Source: Erodium maritimum (taxonomy: Eukaryota; Streptophyta; Magnoliopsida; Geraniales; Geraniaceae). Taken from it: DNA of 64,000 nt. Shown here in pieces: positions 60,497 through 64,000 of this stretch (within the stretch, counting starts at the first letter, position 1; every line of letters starts with the position of its first letter). The stretch lies in the NCBI GenBank assembly GCA_963921825.1, contig OY997594.1, positions 63,597,675 to 63,661,674 of the forward strand, written 5' to 3'. The notes beneath the pieces are model-generated. The model was given only the letters and a program-made list of their open reading frames with translations. It made no database searches and was not told the origin of the DNA. The position numbers were made by a program, and so were the translations under genes.

Positions 60497-60870
60497 AAAA
60501 GCTGCTAGGATTTTATTAGTTTGAAATAGAATTTCTACGAACAAGATTAGAAATATACAATGAGCAATGATTTTCCCAAGAAACATTATCTCTATCCTCA
60601 ACAGCTAGCCTTGCTATAACATGAGCGACTTTATTTGCAGGGATATTGTGGACATAAGAAATTATATCCTCAACGAGAGCACCAAAAGATCTAGATATAT
60701 CAGATCTTTGAACTGAATAAACGAGGTTAATAGAATCCGTCTCAAAGTCTTGGACCTGGAAGTTATGAGTTATGTAAAAATCGATGCCCTTCCACAAAGC
60801 AATACACTCCGCCCCTTCAGCTTCAAAAGACCCCTCAACAAAACCTTGGCACCCTCCTCCGTCTCGAATC
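60497..60870 (-). pseudogene. RNase H-like (RVT_3) retroelement fragment with TSD-like flanks
   Basis: The minus strand reads GGGCQGFVEGSFEAEGAECI, then ALWKGIDFYI, later NIPANKVAHVIARLAVEDRD. This is the RVT_3 pattern (AE..AL..G.., ANKVAH.LA). A repeat of about 20 bp, cgaatctcaccttttaYttta, flanks it at about 60476-60496 and 60872-60892, which suggests a 5'-truncated insertion by a LINE with a C-terminal RNase H domain. No stop occurs over the 130-residue frame. It lacks a convincing poly-A tail. Confidence 0.6.
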
Positions 60871-60904
60871 TCACCTTTTACTTTATGTATGATCAATATT
60901 TTAA

Positions 60905-63358
60905 GAGCATCCACAATGATATACCATGACTATTGGTATGGAGTCATGGTAATAGTACATTTTTTACTTTCTCTCTCCTTCATATCACTACTTCAGACCA
61001 TGGTCTCTCCAATAACATACTGTGACTAGTAGTATGAAGTCATTGTATAAACTTTTCATATTTCCAAAACCACCCCAAATATAAATATTATTTTTATTTA
61101 AAGCCACAAACACAACATACTCATTAACCTAATTAACCTACGATAATTAAACATACGATAATTTAAAATACATTAATTAAAAATACGATAATTAACCTTA
61201 TTTCTAACGGCTCCAATTTGTAGGCGTCACTTCCCCTCGTCTTTGAGCATCTCCCACACAGTACTTTTTGTCCATAGCTCGTGCTCTTTTTCATAATCAC
61301 TCACGGTCGCAACATAGATGTCATCCTCGGTTGCTCCTTTTCCTTGGGTCGTTGAGACGTTTCTGGTAAATCTTATCGAAAGCCTTGCACTTTTAGCTCA
61401 TCTTTTGGAAATGATCCTTCATCTGTTTCTCCGTCCGCTTCGGCCACGCTTCATCTCCGGTTTGAACGAAAGAGAGGTAGAGTTCATGCTAGTACTTTCC
61501 CCCGACCTCGACAAAGGTTAGCCAATTCACCACCAAATGAATCTCCTCTTCCGCCGACCATAATGGATTGGTTTCCCAAGAAGACGAAGCCCCCGATATT
61601 GCAAATATGAAGGATGAATTGAGAGAGTTTGAGAGAGAGATGTATGGAGAAAGGTGTGAGATTTCGAGGGAGAAGTGGATGGTATTTATAGCTAGGGAGG
61701 GAGAGTGGGTCGGCGTGGCAGCGACGACCCACTTGGTTACTATTCCCAACTAGTAATTGTGCACGAAGATCGAGGCACCGAGAATTCGATTAAAAAATAA
61801 TTTTTTTTAAATTTTTTATTAACTACATGAAAAATCGAAGTACTACAATTGCAACTAGATTAATTTTTTTATTACATAGATTAAAAACCAAACTAAAGCG
61901 ACTCCAAACGTTTCCTAAGGCTTTCAATGAGGGCACGACGAGTCTTCTGATCCTCCTCAAACATATTGGTGGTGTTTTGGCTAACCACTCGGTCCAACAT
62001 CGCCATGACTCGATCTTGAATCCTGAATCTGGTATCTTCGAGATTCTGTTTGTGCACAACAATTCTCTCTTCCCGGTCACTCATTTCATTCTGGGTTGTA
62101 GCATACTATGTCAAAAACTGCATTTGCTCGGGTGGTAACGTTGCCGGCGGGGGTGGGGGGTCCATTTGTTTTCCTTTGCCTCGAGCCTTAGCCTTGGCTC
62201 TTTTCTGGCCGATCGGTCGCTCCTCCCTTGCAAGTGAGGTCAACTCGTGGTCGGCTCCATCGCATGATGTGTAGTTGCGAGACTCGTCAAACCTTGTACG
62301 CTTGCTTGCTTCACTTTCCGCGTCGAGGTCAATGTCAACGTCACATTGTGGTACCTTGCGATGCTACCACTTCGGTTGCACCCTCACGATACTCCAAACA
62401 TGCTTCCAAGAAAGCTCGTACTTTTCCTCGGCCTTGTACGCCTGTGCAGCTGCTGCAATGACGTCAGCCTCGCTCCTCCCGCTTGTGAGATCGTTCTCAA
62501 AGTTGGTATACTTCTCCTGGAATTTTGTGACTCTTTTATTGATCTGATGCCAGTGGTTCTTGTAAGGACCCTACTCCCGAAGTGGGTCGCCTTCCTTTCT
62601 CGTCAAATGGAACTCAATATGTACTTCTTCTAGTACATGTCGTTCCTCTGGTTCTTCCTTGTGATGGGGTCCAGCGAATTGTTGAGCCACGAACTCGCCA
62701 ACCTTTTCTCATCCGGGATGGACCACTTCAGCCACAGAGCTTTAGTCGATGTAGATGCAGCCTTTTCCCCCTTCCCTTTCCTCCTCGATTGCGTGGCCGG
62801 AACGGATTGGAAGGTTATGAAGGTTGCTCGATGGGGAATTGTGACTCTGGCCAGTATTAGAGAATGTTGAATAGGGGAAGTGGCGTTGATTGGGTCAAGT
62901 TGAGGAGGTAGGTGTATGATTCGATAATCGCCATGAGGTCTTCTTCGGTGTGTTGAGAGTCGGCATCGTCATGGCTTCAACATCTCGGATACGAATTGGA
63001 GGTTGCTACTGTCGTCCTTTGTGAATCGAAGGGAAAAATATTTGAGAGAAGAATAAAAGAGGGAGCTTGTGTGTAGAAGAGAATGAGTTATTTTTGAGGT
63101 ACGAGTCAATCTGTATATATAGTAAAAATTAGCTTCTTTTTTTTAATTTGGCGCTGACACGTGTCGGCTTGTGAGTCGGCCGCCGACTAGACGTTGGCGA
63201 TGCAACGACGCGTCGCGTCGTTGCAGGATCCTGCAAAGACACCCTGCCACGACCCCTCTGCAACGACCCCTCTGCAACGACGAGCCGTAGCAGCGAGTCG
63301 TGGTAGAGCCGTCGCAAGCCCTGCAACGACACGCCTACCACGACCGTCGTAGGTGCTT
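60905..63358 (-). mobile_element. PIF/Harbinger element with ORF1 remains, no transposase
   Basis: The TSD is taa (60902-60904 and 63359-63361). Ends are GAGCATCCACAATG and, reverse complement at the right, AAGCACCTACGACGG. The right 200 bp are rich in cgacg/cgtcg repeats (gcaacgacccctct twice). Inside, on the minus strand, are decayed ORF1 traces but no DDE transposase (ORF2). Its two ends alone, in inverted orientation, make up the MITE at 44973-45350, so it represents the longer form from which such MITEs derive. Confidence 0.85.
61480..62900 (-). pseudogene. Harbinger ORF1 (Myb/SANT, NAM-like) remains
   Basis: Two groups of coding traces are on the minus strand. 62750-61890 reads KALWLKWSIPDEKRLASSWL with DPITRKNQRN, then ERPIGQKRAKAKARGKGKQ and a coiled-coil-like C-terminus (MFEEDQKTRRALIESLRKRL). 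61690-61490 reads SSSWETNPLWSAEEEIHLVV, then NWLTFVEVGGKY. Both are the Myb/SANT DNA-binding ORF1 of plant Harbinger elements, so two copies or a rearranged one are present. Multiple stops and shifts make it non-functional. Confidence 0.65.
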
Positions 63359-63361
63359 TAA

Positions 63362-64000
63362 TTAATTTTCATCATCAATTATCTAATTAATTCTATAAGA
63401 TTTATAAAAAATAACCTATTTTCTCTCTCAAGCCCCCTCTTCTTCCTCCTCATTTTTTACCGACAAGTCTCTTTTTTAAAGGTCGTCGGTCCTCGTCCCC
63501 CTCCTATTGTCTTGTCTCCTTCTCCTTTCTTTTCCTCTTCTTTTTCGATCTCGTCTGAACTGTCTCTTACAGGATACTTGCCCACCCTCTACCTCCTTCG
63601 AACTTTGACCTTCGTCTCACCCAACCTTGTGTTGTCGTCGTCCGCCATTTGAGCCCCTCGCCGCCATCCAGACCTTCGTCTGAGCTCTCACTACCCCTGC
63701 GGCCCGATGTCTGCTGCTCGCCTTGCCGAGCCTGTCGCCCTTTCAGACAAGGTCGTATGAAGCGTTGTTTGTAGCGTTGTCTGCTTTTCTTGTTCCTCGG
63801 TGCCGTTGCTGGTTCCATACCCCTGTTGTACCGTATGGAGTGTCTATGGCCCCTCTTTTGTGGCACCACACCGTATCCGTTCATCCGGGACTCCCTGATG
63901 TTGTGCACCCTGCACAGTTTCTCCTTGGTCATCTACCCCAATAGTCGGGATTCTCGGTCTTCGGTGAGCTTGACGGCCACCACAACAGGTCAAGACAACC
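63362..64000 (+). other. Window end: possible start of another retroelement
   Basis: After the Harbinger element an AT-rich stretch leads into CT-rich and then GC-rich leader-type sequence (ttgtgttgtcgtcgtccgcc, ccctcgccgccatcc) resembling the 5' parts of the non-coding retroelements. The window ends before a tail or TSD could be checked. ORFs on both strands are not convincing. Confidence 0.35.

Overview
The window is nuclear DNA of a flowering plant, very probably a eudicot. The evidence is intron-containing genes of plant-specific families (an ABI5-type bZIP factor, a TFL1/CENTRORADIALIS-type PEBP, an F-box/LRR protein), long AT-rich intergenic stretches and a dense, nested load of plant retrotransposons, Harbinger, hAT and MULE elements. 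I recognise six genes of the host: an F-box/LRR gene (17267-18574, +), ABI5 (29283-30961, -), two tandem alpha/beta-hydrolase genes (45466-48385 and 50286-53074, both -), a TFL1/CEN gene (57278-57987, +) and a YIP1-family membrane protein gene (59426-60175, -). I also see one probable fragment of a SEN1/MAA3-like helicase gene (about 14720-15160, -).

Layout. 1-4680 is a decayed minus-strand LINE ORF1 carrying two later retroelement insertions. 4695-12309 is a nearly full-length L1-type LINE on the plus strand, with ORF1 (RRM plus DUF4283-like) and ORF2 (endonuclease, reverse transcriptase, zf-RVT), broken by stops and frameshifts and bounded by a 16-bp target-site duplication (TSD). 12481-14424 holds a MULE MITE and a non-coding retroelement. 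The F-box gene follows, between two more retroelements. 19519-26588 is a retroelement split by a solo LTR that is itself split by a second, inverted solo LTR. 27405-29001 is another non-coding retroelement directly downstream of ABI5. 32100-44960 is gene-poor: a retroelement, Harbinger ORF1 remains split by a third solo LTR of the same family, a minisatellite, and gypsy/copia remnants with one more LTR-like insertion. 44973-63358 is gene-rich and is bordered by a 378-bp Harbinger MITE and a 2.45-kb relative in inverted orientation.

Most interesting points: (1) GC-rich, non-coding, poly-A-tailed retroelements repeatedly carry a hairpin with a nearly constant GGTGTTGGCC loop and a stem that differs in sequence but stays paired; (2) these elements share a CTGAT(A/C)A(n) tail with the LINE, which suggests they use its machinery; (3) the tandem hydrolase pair shows how a duplicate diverges (lost first exon, doubled N-terminal hydrophobic segment, HG to HA change, retroelement in an intron), and the upstream copy gained a hAT MITE whose empty site is preserved beside the other copy; (4) the TFL1/CEN gene lacks the third intron that is nearly universal in its family. 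From memory, ABI5, the hydrolase and the YIP1 gene are also close neighbours in Arabidopsis, so the right half looks like conserved microsynteny inflated by transposons. All coordinates and splice sites were read by eye.
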